A DNA stretch of 39,530 nt from positions 1 through 39,530 of the forward strand of contig JAUNTY010000026.1 of the NCBI GenBank assembly GCA_030538415.1, written 5' to 3'. The notes beneath the pieces are model-generated. The model did not search any database. It was not told the DNA's origin and saw only the letters and a program-made list of their open reading frames with translations. Made by a program: the position numbers and the translations under genes. Source of the DNA: Neisseria sp. (GTDB lineage Bacteria > Pseudomonadota > Gammaproteobacteria > Burkholderiales > Neisseriaceae). Positions 16,591-24,973 of the stretch are shown piece by piece. Position 1 is the first letter of the stretch. Each line of letters starts with the position of its first letter.

Positions 16591-18150
16591 ATGAACCCAA
16601 GCCAAACCGAAGCGCCCTTATACATCAAGGTGCACGACAGCGATAATGTCGCCATCATCGTCAACAGCGGCGGCCTCAAGAAAGGCGCCGCCTTTTCAGA
16701 CGGCCTCACGCTGGTTGAAGACATTCCGCAAGGCCACAAAGTGGCGCTGACGGACATCGCCGCCAACGCCGAAATCGTGCGCTATGGCGAAATCATCGGC
16801 TATGCCGTCAAAGCCATCCCGCAAGGCAGCTGGATAGACGAATCGCTGGTGGTGCTGCCCGAAGCGCCACCCTTGGCCAGCCTGCCCCTGGCCACCCGCC
16901 CCGCGCCCAAGTTCGAGCCGCTGGAAGGCTACACCTTCGAAGGCTACCGCAACCAAGACGGCAGCGTCGGCACCAAAAACCTGCTCGGCATCACTACCAG
17001 CGTGCATTGTGTGGCGGGCGTGGTGGATTATGTGGTGAAGATTATCGAGCAGAAATTGCTGCCGAAATATCCGAATGTCGACGGCGTGGTCGGCCTCAAC
17101 CATCTCTACGGCTGCGGCGTGGCAATTAACGCGCCTGCGGCGGTGGTGCCCATCCGCACCATCCACAATATCGCGCTCAACCCGAATTTCGGCGGCGAAA
17201 TCATGGTCGTCGGCCTCGGCTGCGAGAAGCTGCAACCCGCGCGCCTATTGGAAGGCACGCCCGACACCATCCCGATTCAAACCGAATCCGCCTCCATCAC
17301 CAGCCTGCAAGACGAGCAGTTCCACGGCTTTGAAGCGATGGTGGCCTCGATTTTGGCAACGGCAGAGCAGCATCTGGCCAAACTCAACGCCCGCCAACGC
17401 GAAACCTGCCCGGCGTCCGAACTGGTGGTGGGCATGCAGTGCGGCGGCAGCGACGCCTTCTCCGGCGTCACCGCCAACCCGGCGGTGGGCTACGCCTCCG
17501 ATTTGCTCGTGCGCTGCGGCGCGACGGTGATGTTTTCCGAAGTAACCGAAGTGCGCGACGCCATCCACCTGCTTACCCCGCGCGCCGCCACCCCCGAAGT
17601 GGGTAAGCGCCTGCTCGAAGAAATGCAATGGTACGACGATTATCTGAATGTAGGCCAAACCGACCGCAGCGCCAACCCCTCGCCCGGCAACAAAAAAGGC
17701 GGCCTCGCCAACGTGGTGGAAAAAGCGCTCGGCTCAATTGCCAAATCCGGCTCCGGCGCGATTGTGGAAGTGCTCTCGCCCGGCCAGCGCCCCACCCGCC
17801 GCGGCCTGATTTACGCCGCCACCCCCGCCAGTGATTTCGTTTGCGGCACCCAGCAACTCGCCTCCGGCATCACCGTGCAGGTGTTCACCACCGGCCGCGG
17901 CACCCCCTACGGCCTCGCCGCCGTGCCGGTCATCAAGGTCGCCACCCGCACCGACCTGGCCGAGCGCTGGTTCGATTTGATGGATATTAATGCAGGCCGC
18001 ATCGCCACCGGCGACGCGACCATCGAAGACATCGGCTGGGAAATCTTCCACTACATCCTCGACGCCGCCAGCGGCAAAAAAGTGCCGTGGTCCGACCGCT
18101 GGGGGCTACACAACGCGCTGTCGGTATTCAATCCCGCGCCGGTGACCTGA
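16591..18150 (+). CDS. garD: Galactarate dehydratase
   Basis: A 519-residue enzyme of the UxaA/GarD family. The sequence tracks E. coli GarD closely over its whole length: [18 protein letters not shown] and [11 protein letters not shown] (N-terminal SAF-like domain), [79 protein letters not shown] and the tail FNPAPVT. It dehydrates galactarate to 5-keto-4-deoxyglucarate and is iron-dependent in E. coli. The start at 16591 has CAGGAGCAGAACC before it. The aldolase, reductase, kinase and transporter of the pathway are not adjacent. The coding region contains an uptake sequence near 16696-16707 (encoding FSDGL), so the gene has been in Neisseria for some time. Confidence 0.95.
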   Translation: MNPSQTEAPLYIKVHDSDNVAIIVNSGGLKKGAAFSDGLTLVEDIPQGHKVALTDIAANAEIVRYGEIIGYAVKAIPQGSWIDESLVVLPEAPPLASLPLATRPAPKFEPLEGYTFEGYRNQDGSVGTKNLLGITTSVHCVAGVVDYVVKIIEQKLLPKYPNVDGVVGLNHLYGCGVAINAPAAVVPIRTIHNIALNPNFGGEIMVVGLGCEKLQPARLLEGTPDTIPIQTESASITSLQDEQFHGFEAMVASILATAEQHLAKLNARQRETCPASELVVGMQCGGSDAFSGVTANPAVGYASDLLVRCGATVMFSEVTEVRDAIHLLTPRAATPEVGKRLLEEMQWYDDYLNVGQTDRSANPSPGNKKGGLANVVEKALGSIAKSGSGAIVEVLSPGQRPTRRGLIYAATPASDFVCGTQQLASGITVQVFTTGRGTPYGLAAVPVIKVATRTDLAERWFDLMDINAGRIATGDATIEDIGWEIFHYILDAASGKKVPWSDRWGLHNALSVFNPAPVT

Positions 18151-18170
18151 TTTCATTGCCCGCACGACAA

Positions 18171-18201
18171 AAGGCCGTCTGAATGCTTTTCAGACGGCCT
18201 T
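18171..18201 (+). terminator. Inverted uptake-sequence terminator after garD
   Basis: A 13-bp stem AAGGCCGTCTGAA with its complement and a 5-base loop, 20 bp after the garD stop codon. Confidence 0.72.
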
Positions 18202-18245
18202 GGCATATCTGCTTCGATCAATACGAAGCTTCCCTTAATAAACGT

Positions 18246-18518
18246 ACGTGGGTTCGGGATAAGTAAATGAAATATCTTTTTGATTTTCAAAAATATATTT
18301 CTCCTTGGGGCAGACAGAATCCGCAAGGATTCGTCATTCCCGCGCAGGCGGGAATCCAGTAGTCGGGTTTCAGAAATCTTGAAAACATTGCGGAAATGTC
18401 AGGCTTCTGGATTCCCGCCTGCGCGGGAATGACGAAAATCTAGCGATTTTCGGTCTGTAGAGTGCATACATTTCTGAAAACAATAAGAATATCTGAAATG
18501 CTTATCCCGAACTCACGG
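18246..18518. mobile_element. Miniature inverted-repeat element, cargo type 1 (copy 2)
   Basis: A 273-bp element nearly identical in length and content to 7930-8201, including the inverted dRS3 pair and the phrases TTTCTCCTTGGGGCAGACAG and GAAAACATTGCGGAAATG. The left end is ACGTGGGTTCGGGATAAG (one change) and the right end complements ACGTGAGTTCGGGATAAG except for its last base. Non-coding. Confidence 0.8.
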
Positions 18519-18529
18519 AAACGTATATA

Positions 18530-18547
18530 ACGTGAGTTCGGGATAAG
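18530..18547. repeat. Solitary end of the miniature element family
   Basis: The sequence ACGTGAGTTCGGGATAAG, preceded by TATATA, occurs alone 11 bp after copy 2, with no matching right end before the next gene. The 25 bases from 18523 are identical to those leading into the element at 29409. It may be the remains of a second insertion or a recombination scar. Confidence 0.7.
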
Positions 18548-18587
18548 GGCTTACCGGATTTTCCGGCCTGCTTTTTGCGGGGGCGTA

Positions 18588-19010
18588 TTATTTCACCCGT
18601 TTTCCCTGCAGCAACACATTGCCTTTATCGTCCAGCATTTTCAGGCGGCGGCCTTCGAAACGGTAGCCGCGTACCTGCGGCAATACCTGCCCCAAACCCC
18701 GCTCGATATCCATTTTCTCGCAGGCCATGCGGGTGGAGGCGATGTTGCTGAAGCTGATGGCCTGCGTGTCTGCCTGCAGGCTGTAATGGCCGAAAATCTG
18801 GTTGCAGTCGGTTTGGGCGCTGAATTGCGGGTTGACGCTGTAAATCGACAATACCGTCTGCGGCGTGTGAATGCTTTGCCTGGCCAGCGCAGTGAGCTGC
18901 CATTGGCCGTAAATCTGTTGCGATGGCGCGGAATTGTTCGGCACGGGTACGGCAACCGGCACCACGCAGGCTGCCAGCAGCAGCGGGAGGAATAAGGCTG
19001 CGGATTTCAT
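18588..19010 (-). CDS. META/HslJ-domain lipoprotein
   Basis: A 140-residue lipoprotein. The signal peptide ends in the lipobox LAAC (Cys15), followed by a short proline-rich linker and one META domain (about 33-135) with YGQWQLTALARQS, DCNQIFGHYSL and STRMACEKMDIERGL, the two conserved cysteines included. META/HslJ domains occur in heat-shock and novobiocin-resistance proteins of the outer membrane; function is unsettled. AAGGAAACCCC precedes the ATG. It stands alone, with no obvious operon. Confidence 0.85.
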   Translation of the reverse strand: MKSAALFLPLLLAACVVPVAVPVPNNSAPSQQIYGQWQLTALARQSIHTPQTVLSIYSVNPQFSAQTDCNQIFGHYSLQADTQAISFSNIASTRMACEKMDIERGLGQVLPQVRGYRFEGRRLKMLDDKGNVLLQGKRVK

Positions 19011-19175
19011 GGGGTTTCCTTATGGCCGTCAAAGGCCGTCTGAACGATGACGGGCTTTAGACGGAACACGCTATTTAAAAGTTTCAGACGGCGCGGTAAA
19101 CGATGGCAAAAAAGGGCATAAGGGGCAAAAAGCGGAATCAGGTTGCTTTTTTATGGCTATTTTCGCAACCCTATA

Positions 19176-20006
19176 TTATTTCTGCAGCTTGGCTTCCTGC
19201 TCGGCTTTATGGGTGCGCAACCATTCGATGGCGGCGGCTTTTTCGGCTTCGTTGCCGTATTTGAGGTCGCGTTGGGCGCGGCGGTAGGTGGCGCGGACTT
19301 GCGCCTCTTTGACTTGCTGCGCCTGATAACTTTCGCGGTTGGCGGGAACGCTGCGTTGGCTTTGCTGCGATTGCGCCCGCGCCATGGCTTGTGCAATCAG
19401 CGCGGCGGGGTCGAACGGGGCGGCTGCGGCGGGGGTGGCGGCCGCTTTGGCTTTGGCGGCGGCTTCGCGTGCGGCCAGATAGGCTTTGCGCTCGGCGGCA
19501 TCGCGGCGTTGGCGTTCGCTGCGCCATTGGTAGCGGGCGCGGGCATGTTCGGCGGCGGCGAAACGCGGGGATGCGGTTTCGGCGGGGCGGCCTGCCAGCG
19601 GCAGATAAGCTGCGGCGACGGGCTGCATGTGGATGCAGTCGACCGGGCAGGCAGGCACGCAGAGGCCGCAGCCGCTGCATTCGTCGGCAATCACGCTGTG
19701 CATCCGTTTGGATGCGCCCATGATGGCATCGACGGGGCAGGCGCGGATGCAGGCGGTGCAGCCGATGCAGACTGCCTCGTCTATCCACGCCAGCGCGGGC
19801 GTTTGCGTTTTGGCCGGAGCCAGCGGCTTTTGTTGGAGCAGGCCGGCGATATCCAGCATGACTGCCCTGCCGCCCGGTGCACAGAGATTGACGGCGGCTG
19901 CGCCTGCGGCCAGCGCTTCGGCATAAGGCAGGCAGCCCGGGTAGCCGCATTCGCGGCACTGGGTTTGCGGCAGCAGTCGGTCAAGGGCTTCGACGGTGGG
20001 ATTCAT
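19176..20006 (-). CDS. rnfB: RnfB-like iron-sulfur protein
   Basis: A 276-residue protein. The N-terminal cluster motif is [16 protein letters not shown] with a further cysteine at LCAPGG (about residues 17-45). Two 4Fe-4S ferredoxin motifs follow: [15 protein letters not shown] (about 81-95) and [15 protein letters not shown] (about 111-125). The C-terminal third is Ala-, Lys- and Glu-rich, probably helical ([18 protein letters not shown]-like). It lacks the N-terminal membrane helix of standard RnfB and no rnfACDGE genes are adjacent, so it is probably a solitary ferredoxin-like electron carrier of the beta-proteobacterial type. The ribosome-binding site is weak. Confidence 0.85.
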   Translation of the reverse strand: MNPTVEALDRLLPQTQCRECGYPGCLPYAEALAAGAAAVNLCAPGGRAVMLDIAGLLQQKPLAPAKTQTPALAWIDEAVCIGCTACIRACPVDAIMGASKRMHSVIADECSGCGLCVPACPVDCIHMQPVAAAYLPLAGRPAETASPRFAAAEHARARYQWRSERQRRDAAERKAYLAAREAAAKAKAAATPAAAAPFDPAALIAQAMARAQSQQSQRSVPANRESYQAQQVKEAQVRATYRRAQRDLKYGNEAEKAAAIEWLRTHKAEQEAKLQK

Positions 20007-20089
20007 GCGGCGGATTCGGTTGAAAATCAGAAGAGGCGTATTGTAACAGATTGATTGTGTTTTGTTTGTGTTTGGACAGGCATGGAAAG

Positions 20090-20172
20090 TATAGTCGTTT
20101 CAATTTAGATTGAGACGACTATAGTACGGCCGGGCGCAGTAACGCCGTAGTAGAGTAAGTTTTTTCACTATA
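20090..20172. repeat. Correia-like chimera: family B end pair plus family D right half
   Basis: A 34-bp palindrome of two family B ends (20090-20123) runs directly into a right half (TACGGCCGGGCGCAGTAACG, then GTAAGTTTTTTCACTATA) whose end belongs to family D. The normal left half of that element is missing. It lies between rnfB and the LprI-domain lipoprotein gene. Confidence 0.75.
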
Positions 20173-20173
20173 C

Positions 20174-20203
20174 GAGGCCGTCTGAACGCATTCAGACGGC
20201 CTC
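20174..20203 (-). terminator. Inverted uptake-sequence terminator
   Basis: A 13-bp stem GAGGCCGTCTGAA with its complement and a 4-base loop, 21 bp after the stop codon of the lipoprotein gene at 20225. Confidence 0.7.
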
Positions 20204-20224
20204 GGTTACCTGCCTGAGTCCCAA

Positions 20225-21253
20225 TCAGTTGATGACATAGCCGCGCAGATATTGACTGCGCTCGCGGGTCATGCGGGTGTCGCACTGCAATTGCAGGTAT
20301 TCGGCCTGCAAGGTGGTGTTGGCGCGGGCGGCAGCCTGGCGGCAGCTGTTGTTTTTGCTCTGGATCCAGCTGCGCTGCTCGCTCAGGAGGCGTTGTTGTA
20401 CGGATTGGTCCATGCGGTTCCAGATGCCGTTGATTTCGTCGTCGGCGGCACGGTTGTTGCTTTTCGCCTGCTCCAGCTCGTTGGCGGAAAATGAAATTTC
20501 GTCGTTGGCCGGTGCGGCGGGCGTGAGCACTTCGGGGGCAACGGCGGCAGCCTCAGCGGAGGCCGGGCCGAATACACCGCTGGCGGCATTGTGTTCGAGA
20601 ATATCTTCCGGGGCGGCCAAAGGCGGTTCGGCAAACGGTTGGTCGCGCAGGCGCAGGGCGTCTTCCAGGCTGACTGCCTGACCGTTAATCAGCAGGATGC
20701 TTTTCATGCCGTAGGGCAGGAGCGCGGCGGTGACGGTTTGGGCGGTGGCGGAGAGGCTGTTGTCTTCATAATTCACACCGGTCTGGCCGTCGGCTGCCGT
20801 CGGGGTGTAGCGCAGCGGACGGGTGAATACGCCTGCGCCGTCATAACTGAGGTTGCTGCCGCTGATGCGCTGCTGGATGATTTGGCTGACGGTCTGGTCG
20901 CCGTAAATCAGCGGGCTGTTGGCTTGCGCGGTGCTGAGAATGGCGGAGGGAATCTGGATGGAGAGCCGGGCGCTGCACACGGCGGTGTTGCCGCTGTTTT
21001 CCTGGGTCGGGTCTTCCAGTGAAACCAACAGCTCGCTGCCTGCCGCGATGATTTTGTCGGCATCCACAAACTGACGGGTGTCGTTTTGGGCAAACGCGCG
21101 CGCTTCCTGCTTGATGACTTCCTGAATATTGCTGCGCACGCTCTGCAACACGGCAGGGTCGTTGCACACGAGTTGCGCCTGCTCGTCTTTTTTGTCGCCG
21201 CAGGCGCTCAGGGCGGCGGCAATCAGGGCGGCGGTGAGTATTTTCTTGTACAT
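20225..21253 (-). CDS. Lipoprotein with C-terminal LprI-like (DUF1311) domain
   Basis: A 342-residue lipoprotein with lipobox LSAC (Cys18) after a short signal peptide. The N-terminal part (about 30-170) has no family I recognise; it includes two or three cysteine positions (VCNDPAVLQS, AVCSARLSIQ). A proline/alanine-rich linker follows (about 200-245). The last 85 residues resemble the LprI/DUF1311 lysozyme-inhibitor domain: LEQAKSNNRAADDEINGIWN, LSEQRSWIQSKNNSCRQAA, LQCDTRMTRERSQYLRGY. Inhibition of host lysozyme is a family suggestion, not shown. AAGGCGAAACC precedes the ATG. A bidirectional-looking hairpin separates it from gltS. Confidence 0.8.
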   Translation of the reverse strand: MYKKILTAALIAAALSACGDKKDEQAQLVCNDPAVLQSVRSNIQEVIKQEARAFAQNDTRQFVDADKIIAAGSELLVSLEDPTQENSGNTAVCSARLSIQIPSAILSTAQANSPLIYGDQTVSQIIQQRISGSNLSYDGAGVFTRPLRYTPTAADGQTGVNYEDNSLSATAQTVTAALLPYGMKSILLINGQAVSLEDALRLRDQPFAEPPLAAPEDILEHNAASGVFGPASAEAAAVAPEVLTPAAPANDEISFSANELEQAKSNNRAADDEINGIWNRMDQSVQQRLLSEQRSWIQSKNNSCRQAAARANTTLQAEYLQLQCDTRMTRERSQYLRGYVIN

Positions 21254-21294
21254 GGTTTCGCCTTGGTGGGTAAAGTCGTATGCGCCATCATAGC

Positions 21295-21334
21295 AAAAGC
21301 GCCTGCCACGGGTAAGACGTTGCAGGCGCTTTTT
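21295..21334 (-). terminator. Intrinsic terminator after gltS
   Basis: A 12-bp stem AAAAGCGCCTGC with its complement and a 15-base loop; on the minus strand it ends in TTTT. It lies 16 bp after the gltS stop codon. No uptake sequence is involved. Confidence 0.75.
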
Positions 21335-21349
21335 GGTTCAGTTTGCGTT

Positions 21350-22564
21350 TTAATGCAGGATGCTGATGAAAATTTTCAAAATGGCAACATTCACCAAATC
21401 AATGAAAAACGCCCCCACCATCGGCACAATCAGAAATGCTTTATGCGAAGGGCCGAAATGTTCGGTCACCGACTGCATGTTGGCCACGGCCGTCGGCGTG
21501 GCGCCCATGCCGAAGCCGCAATGGCCGGCAGCCAACACGGCGGCATCGTAGTTGCGCCCCATGAAGGTGTAGGTAACGAAAGTGGCGTAAAGCACCATCA
21601 CCAGCGTTTGCACGGCCAGAATGATGATGACCGGGCCCGCCAGACCGCTCAGCTCCCACAATTTCAGGTTCAGCAGCGCCATGGCGAGGAAAAGCGACAA
21701 TGAGGCATTGCCGAACACATCGATGGCACGGTCGAACATATTGAATTTGAATCCCATCACCAAAACGTTGCGCAACACCACACCCGCGCCGAGCGCCCAT
21801 ACGAATTGGGGCAGGCCGCCGACATACGTGTTCATGATTTCGGCAAACGACAGACACACGGCAAACATGGCCAGCGTTTCCACCGCAGACGAGGCGGTAA
21901 TCAGGCGCGGCTGGTCGCGGTTTTCGAAGGGGTCATCGATGATGTCGCCGCCGTCGGGATGGTGAACGCGGGCGGCGGCTTCGCTCAAGCGCGGGCGGTT
22001 CATCTTGTTGACCAGGCGGCGGGCAACCGGGCCGCCGATGAGGCCGCCGGCCACCAGGCCGAAAGTGGCCGCCGCCATGCCGAGACCGGTGGCGCCGGTG
22101 ATGCCGTATTTGGTTTCAAACACCGAGCCCCAGGCGCCTGCCGTGCCGTGGCCGCCGGTCAGCGTGACCGAACCCGCCATCAGGCCGATGAGCGGATCCA
22201 GCCCCATTGCCGAGGCCATGCCGACACCGATGCCGTTTTGAACCACGATGAATACGCTCACAATGACCAAAAACACCACCAGCGGCACGCCGCCCGCGCG
22301 CAGGCGCGAGAAGTCGGCGCTCAGGCCGATGGAAGTGAAAAACATCAGCATGAAGGCGTCTTGCAGCGGTTTTTCAAATTTGAAACTGGCGCCGTAAAAA
22401 TAGTGCAGCGCAAACAAAATCGCGGCAGCCAGAAGGCCGCCCGCCACCGGCTCGGGGATGTTGAAATTCTGCAGAAACTTGATCCGGTTGACCATCAGCT
22501 TGCCGACGAGCAAGACGACGGTGGCGGCAATCAGGGTGTAATAGCCATTAAATTCCCATTCCAT
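21350..22564 (-). CDS. gltS: Sodium/glutamate symporter GltS
   Basis: A 404-residue inner-membrane protein with about ten helices in two inverted halves, the size and shape of GltS. Diagnostic segments are NIPEPVAGGLLAA (near 40-53), LMAGSVTLTGGHGTAGAWG (near 140-160), GLVAGGLIGGPVARRL, and the matching second-half loop ATPTAVANMQSVTEHFGPS near the C-terminus. It imports glutamate with sodium. The start at 22564 is chosen for homology; upstream in-frame codons lie in a repeat. It is next to glnA, which uses glutamate, although each has its own terminator. Confidence 0.95.
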   Translation of the reverse strand: MEWEFNGYYTLIAATVVLLVGKLMVNRIKFLQNFNIPEPVAGGLLAAAILFALHYFYGASFKFEKPLQDAFMLMFFTSIGLSADFSRLRAGGVPLVVFLVIVSVFIVVQNGIGVGMASAMGLDPLIGLMAGSVTLTGGHGTAGAWGSVFETKYGITGATGLGMAAATFGLVAGGLIGGPVARRLVNKMNRPRLSEAAARVHHPDGGDIIDDPFENRDQPRLITASSAVETLAMFAVCLSFAEIMNTYVGGLPQFVWALGAGVVLRNVLVMGFKFNMFDRAIDVFGNASLSLFLAMALLNLKLWELSGLAGPVIIILAVQTLVMVLYATFVTYTFMGRNYDAAVLAAGHCGFGMGATPTAVANMQSVTEHFGPSHKAFLIVPMVGAFFIDLVNVAILKIFISILH

Positions 22565-22586
22565 ACGCTTCTTCTTTCTTGTAAGG

Positions 22587-22677
22587 TATCGTCGGTTAAC
22601 ACAAAACAATCCGGGGCGGCAAGCCGCAGACAGTACATCCGGTACAACGCTGGAGCGTTTTGTGTTAATCAACTATA
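22587..22677. repeat. Correia-like element, family E, upstream of gltS
   Basis: About 91 bp with ends TATAGTTGATTAACACAAAA (read from the right, minus strand) and TATCGTCGGTTAACACAAAA, around CGGCAAGCCGCAGACAGTAC. Its end is nearest to the classical TATAGTGGATTAACAAAAA. The nearer edge lies 22 bp before the gltS start codon. Confidence 0.75.
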
Positions 22678-23124
22678 TTGTTCTGATAATCAATAAATTG
22701 TTTTGCAAATAGGAAGAGAGATAGAGCTCCCTGAGGCCGTCTGAAAAGCAAAACATTTCGATATTAGGGGAAGAGTTAAAAGTTGTCAAAAAAAGCACAC
22801 AATCGTACACATTTTTCTGCCGAATGGCGGGCGCTACTAACAGGCTGTTGCAAAAAATTGTGAAAATAAAATGTTTTGTATCGTTTTTTCTTTCAGACGG
22901 CCTTTAAAATGCGGTGTTGCAACAGACAGAAAATGTTAACAAAATAATGCAACACAGGAATATAGTCGGAGAAATTAGATTCTGCTACGGCCAGGCGAGC
23001 CAACGCCGTAGCAAAACTTACTCTCTGACTATATATGGCCAAGAAACCCATATCCGTTCATACGGCATTGCCATGTCTTGCATGAAAATGTGTTACGCAG
23101 TTATAAAGGCCGTCTGAAAACGCC
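22678..23124. other. Gene-free gap between gltS and glnA
   Basis: About 450 bp with no supported gene: single uptake sequences at about 22734, 22892 and 23107, A+T-rich stretches, and a short Correia-like element (22961-23033). A degraded uptake-like TTCATACGGCAT is near 23058. No tRNA-like fold or open frame with a start signal was seen. Confidence 0.65.
22961..23033. repeat. Correia-like element, short form, family A
   Basis: 73 bp, from TATAGTCGGAGAAATTAG to GACTATA, with a shortened core (CTACGGCCAGGCGAGCCAAC). The right end is degenerate (ACTTACTCTCTGACTATA). Confidence 0.78.
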
Positions 23125-23126
23125 AA

Positions 23127-23152
23127 AAAGCCCGAAGCAAAGTTCGGGCTTT
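23127..23152 (-). terminator. Intrinsic terminator after glnA
   Basis: A 10-bp stem AAAGCCCGAA with its complement; on the minus strand it ends in CTTTTTGG. It lies about 21 bp after the glnA stop codon. Confidence 0.85.
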
Positions 23153-23173
23153 GGAAAGGCATCATCCGCCGGT

Positions 23174-24592
23174 TTACAGCGAGTAATACATTTCAAATTC
23201 GAGCGGGTGCGGTGCCATGCGGATGCGGCGCACGTCGTCTTCTTTAAAGGCGATGTAGCTGTCGATCCAGTCTTTGCTGAACACGCCGCCGCGGGTGAGG
23301 AATTCGTGGTCGGCTTTGAGGGCTTCCAAGGCTTCTTCCAAAGAGGCGCAAACGGTCGGCACCAAAGCGTCTTCTTCCGGCGGCAGGTCGTAGAGGTTTT
23401 TATCTGCGGGGTCGCCCGGGTGGATTTTGTTTTGGATGCCGTCCAAACCGGCCATCAGCAAGGCGGCGAAGCACAAATAGGGGTTGGCCATCGGATCGGG
23501 GAAACGCGCTTCGATGCGGCGGGCTTTGCTGCTGGCAACGTGCGGGATGCGGATGGAGGCCGAGCGGTTTTTGGCCGAGTAAGCCAGTTTGGTCGGCGCT
23601 TCAAAGTGCGGCACGAGGCGTTTGTAGGAGTTGGTCGACGGGTTGGTGATGGCGTTCAACGCTTTGGCGTGTTTGATGATGCCGCCGATGTAGTAGAGCG
23701 CCATTTCGGAGAGACCGGCATAGCCGTCGCCCGCAAACAGGTTTTGGCCGTCTTTCCAGATCGATTGGTGAACGTGCATGCCCGAGCCGTTGTCGCCCAT
23801 GATGGGTTTGGGCATGAAGGTGGCGGTTTTGCCGAAGTTGTGCGCCACGTTTTGGATCACATACTTCATGTCTTGCGTCCAGTCGGCGCGTTTGGTCAGG
23901 GTGCTGAATTTGGTGCCGATTTCCATTTGGCCGGCGGTGGCCACTTCGTGGTGGTGCACTTCGACCGGGATGCCGATTTCTTCGAGGATGTTCACGCAGG
24001 CAGAGCGCAGGTCTTGGCCTGAATCCACCGGGGCAACCGGGAAGTAGCCGCCTTTGACAAACGGGCGGTGGCCGGTGTTTTGGCCGTCGTAGGATTTGCC
24101 GCTGCTCCAAGCCGCTTCTTCGGAGTGGATTTTGTAGCGGGTGCCCGACATATCGGTTTCAAACTCGATGCCGTCGAAGACGAAAAATTCGGGTTCGGGG
24201 CCGAAATAGGCGGTGTCGCCCAAGCCCGAAGATTTCAGGTAGGCTTCGGCGCGTTTGGCGATGGAGCGCGGGTCGCGGTCGTAGCCTTGGCCGTTGGCCG
24301 GATCGATCACGTCGCAGGTAATCACGATGGTCGCGTCGTCGTAGAAAGGATCGATGTAGGCGGAATCGGCATCGGGTTTCAGGGTCATGTCTGAGGCTTG
24401 AATGCCTTTCCAACCGCCGATAGACGAGCCGTCGAAGGCTTGGCCGTTTTCAAACCAGTCTTCCGGGTCTTCCAGCACGATGCGGGCGGGGACGGAAACG
24501 TGTTGCTGCTTACCTTTGGTGTCGGTGAAGCGCAGATCGACGAAGCGCACTTCGTTTTCTTCGATTAATTTGACAACATCTTTAACAGACAT
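23174..24592 (-). CDS. glnA: Glutamine synthetase, type I
   Basis: A 472-residue type I glutamine synthetase. It makes glutamine from glutamate, ammonia and ATP as a cytosolic dodecamer. Seen are [36 protein letters not shown] (metal ligand Glu), [34 protein letters not shown] (ATP-binding signature), [20 protein letters not shown] and [15 protein letters not shown]. The adenylylation site is present as Tyr401 in [11 protein letters not shown], so this is the GSI-beta form controlled by reversible adenylylation. The start at 24592 follows CAGGAGCCTTGTC. The leader is long, about 185 bases from the predicted promoter. Confidence 0.98.
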   Translation of the reverse strand: MSVKDVVKLIEENEVRFVDLRFTDTKGKQQHVSVPARIVLEDPEDWFENGQAFDGSSIGGWKGIQASDMTLKPDADSAYIDPFYDDATIVITCDVIDPANGQGYDRDPRSIAKRAEAYLKSSGLGDTAYFGPEPEFFVFDGIEFETDMSGTRYKIHSEEAAWSSGKSYDGQNTGHRPFVKGGYFPVAPVDSGQDLRSACVNILEEIGIPVEVHHHEVATAGQMEIGTKFSTLTKRADWTQDMKYVIQNVAHNFGKTATFMPKPIMGDNGSGMHVHQSIWKDGQNLFAGDGYAGLSEMALYYIGGIIKHAKALNAITNPSTNSYKRLVPHFEAPTKLAYSAKNRSASIRIPHVASSKARRIEARFPDPMANPYLCFAALLMAGLDGIQNKIHPGDPADKNLYDLPPEEDALVPTVCASLEEALEALKADHEFLTRGGVFSKDWIDSYIAFKEDDVRRIRMAPHPLEFEMYYSL

Positions 24593-24782
24593 GACAAGGC
24601 TCCTGAGGGTTAGAACATCATGATGGAAAAATTCATTGTGCCACAAGCGGCGGCTGAAAGCATGGGCGGCCGTGTAAAAAAGCAGGCAGCCGCCAAGTTT
24701 TGTAATTAAACTTCGTCTTGCCGCGGCGGTGGTTTTCAGACGGCCTCGCGATGAAGCCGCCGTGTTTCAAATGCTTAAACGA

Positions 24783-24811
24783 AATATAAATTCCGCCATG
24801 CAAATTGTCAA
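24783..24811 (-). promoter_or_regulatory. Sigma-70 promoter of glnA
   Basis: Minus strand: TTGACA (24806-24811), a 17-bp spacer, then TATATT (24783-24788). This is a near-consensus promoter about 190 bases upstream of the glnA start codon. No sigma-54 GG-N10-GC motif was noticed here, in keeping with a housekeeping promoter. Confidence 0.75.
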
Positions 24812-24936
24812 CAATTTATTCTGAAATTTTTTCAAATGCCGCCAACGCAGACTTTCGTAAAACTACATACGGCGTTCAGACGGCATCCCTGCCTGTTGCC
24901 CGATGCCGTCTGAAAGCCAAAAAAACCATCCTGCGC

Positions 24937-24942
24937 TATAAT
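24937..24942 (+). promoter_or_regulatory. Possible -10 box of aroE
   Basis: A consensus TATAAT 31 bp upstream of the aroE start codon. No good -35 box lies at 16-18 bp; the nearest weak candidate (CTGAAA) is inside an uptake sequence and too far away. Tentative. Confidence 0.4.
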
Positions 24943-24973
24943 CGGCATTATTCAAACCCCACGAGCCGCCGCC

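Larger units (their letters stand above)
24593..24973. other. Gene-free gap between glnA and aroE
   Basis: 381 bp between divergent genes. It holds the glnA leader and promoter, an AG-dialect uptake sequence near 24735, an inverted pair of AT-dialect uptake sequences (24879-24914) and a possible aroE -10 box. No gene. Confidence 0.6.

Noticed and set aside
16278-16766. A 162-codon minus-strand open frame over the dapD-garD gap
   Set aside because: It runs antisense into garD and lacks a start signal. Only the separate frame at 16337-16447 shows resemblance to a family.
18151-18587. Possible insertion sequence remnants with transposase
   Set aside because: No open frame of transposase type was found in this or any other repeat island; the elements are non-coding.
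22678-23124. tRNA, small RNA or CRISPR in the gltS-glnA gap
   Set aside because: No cloverleaf, no regularly spaced repeats and no clear promoter-terminator pair was seen.
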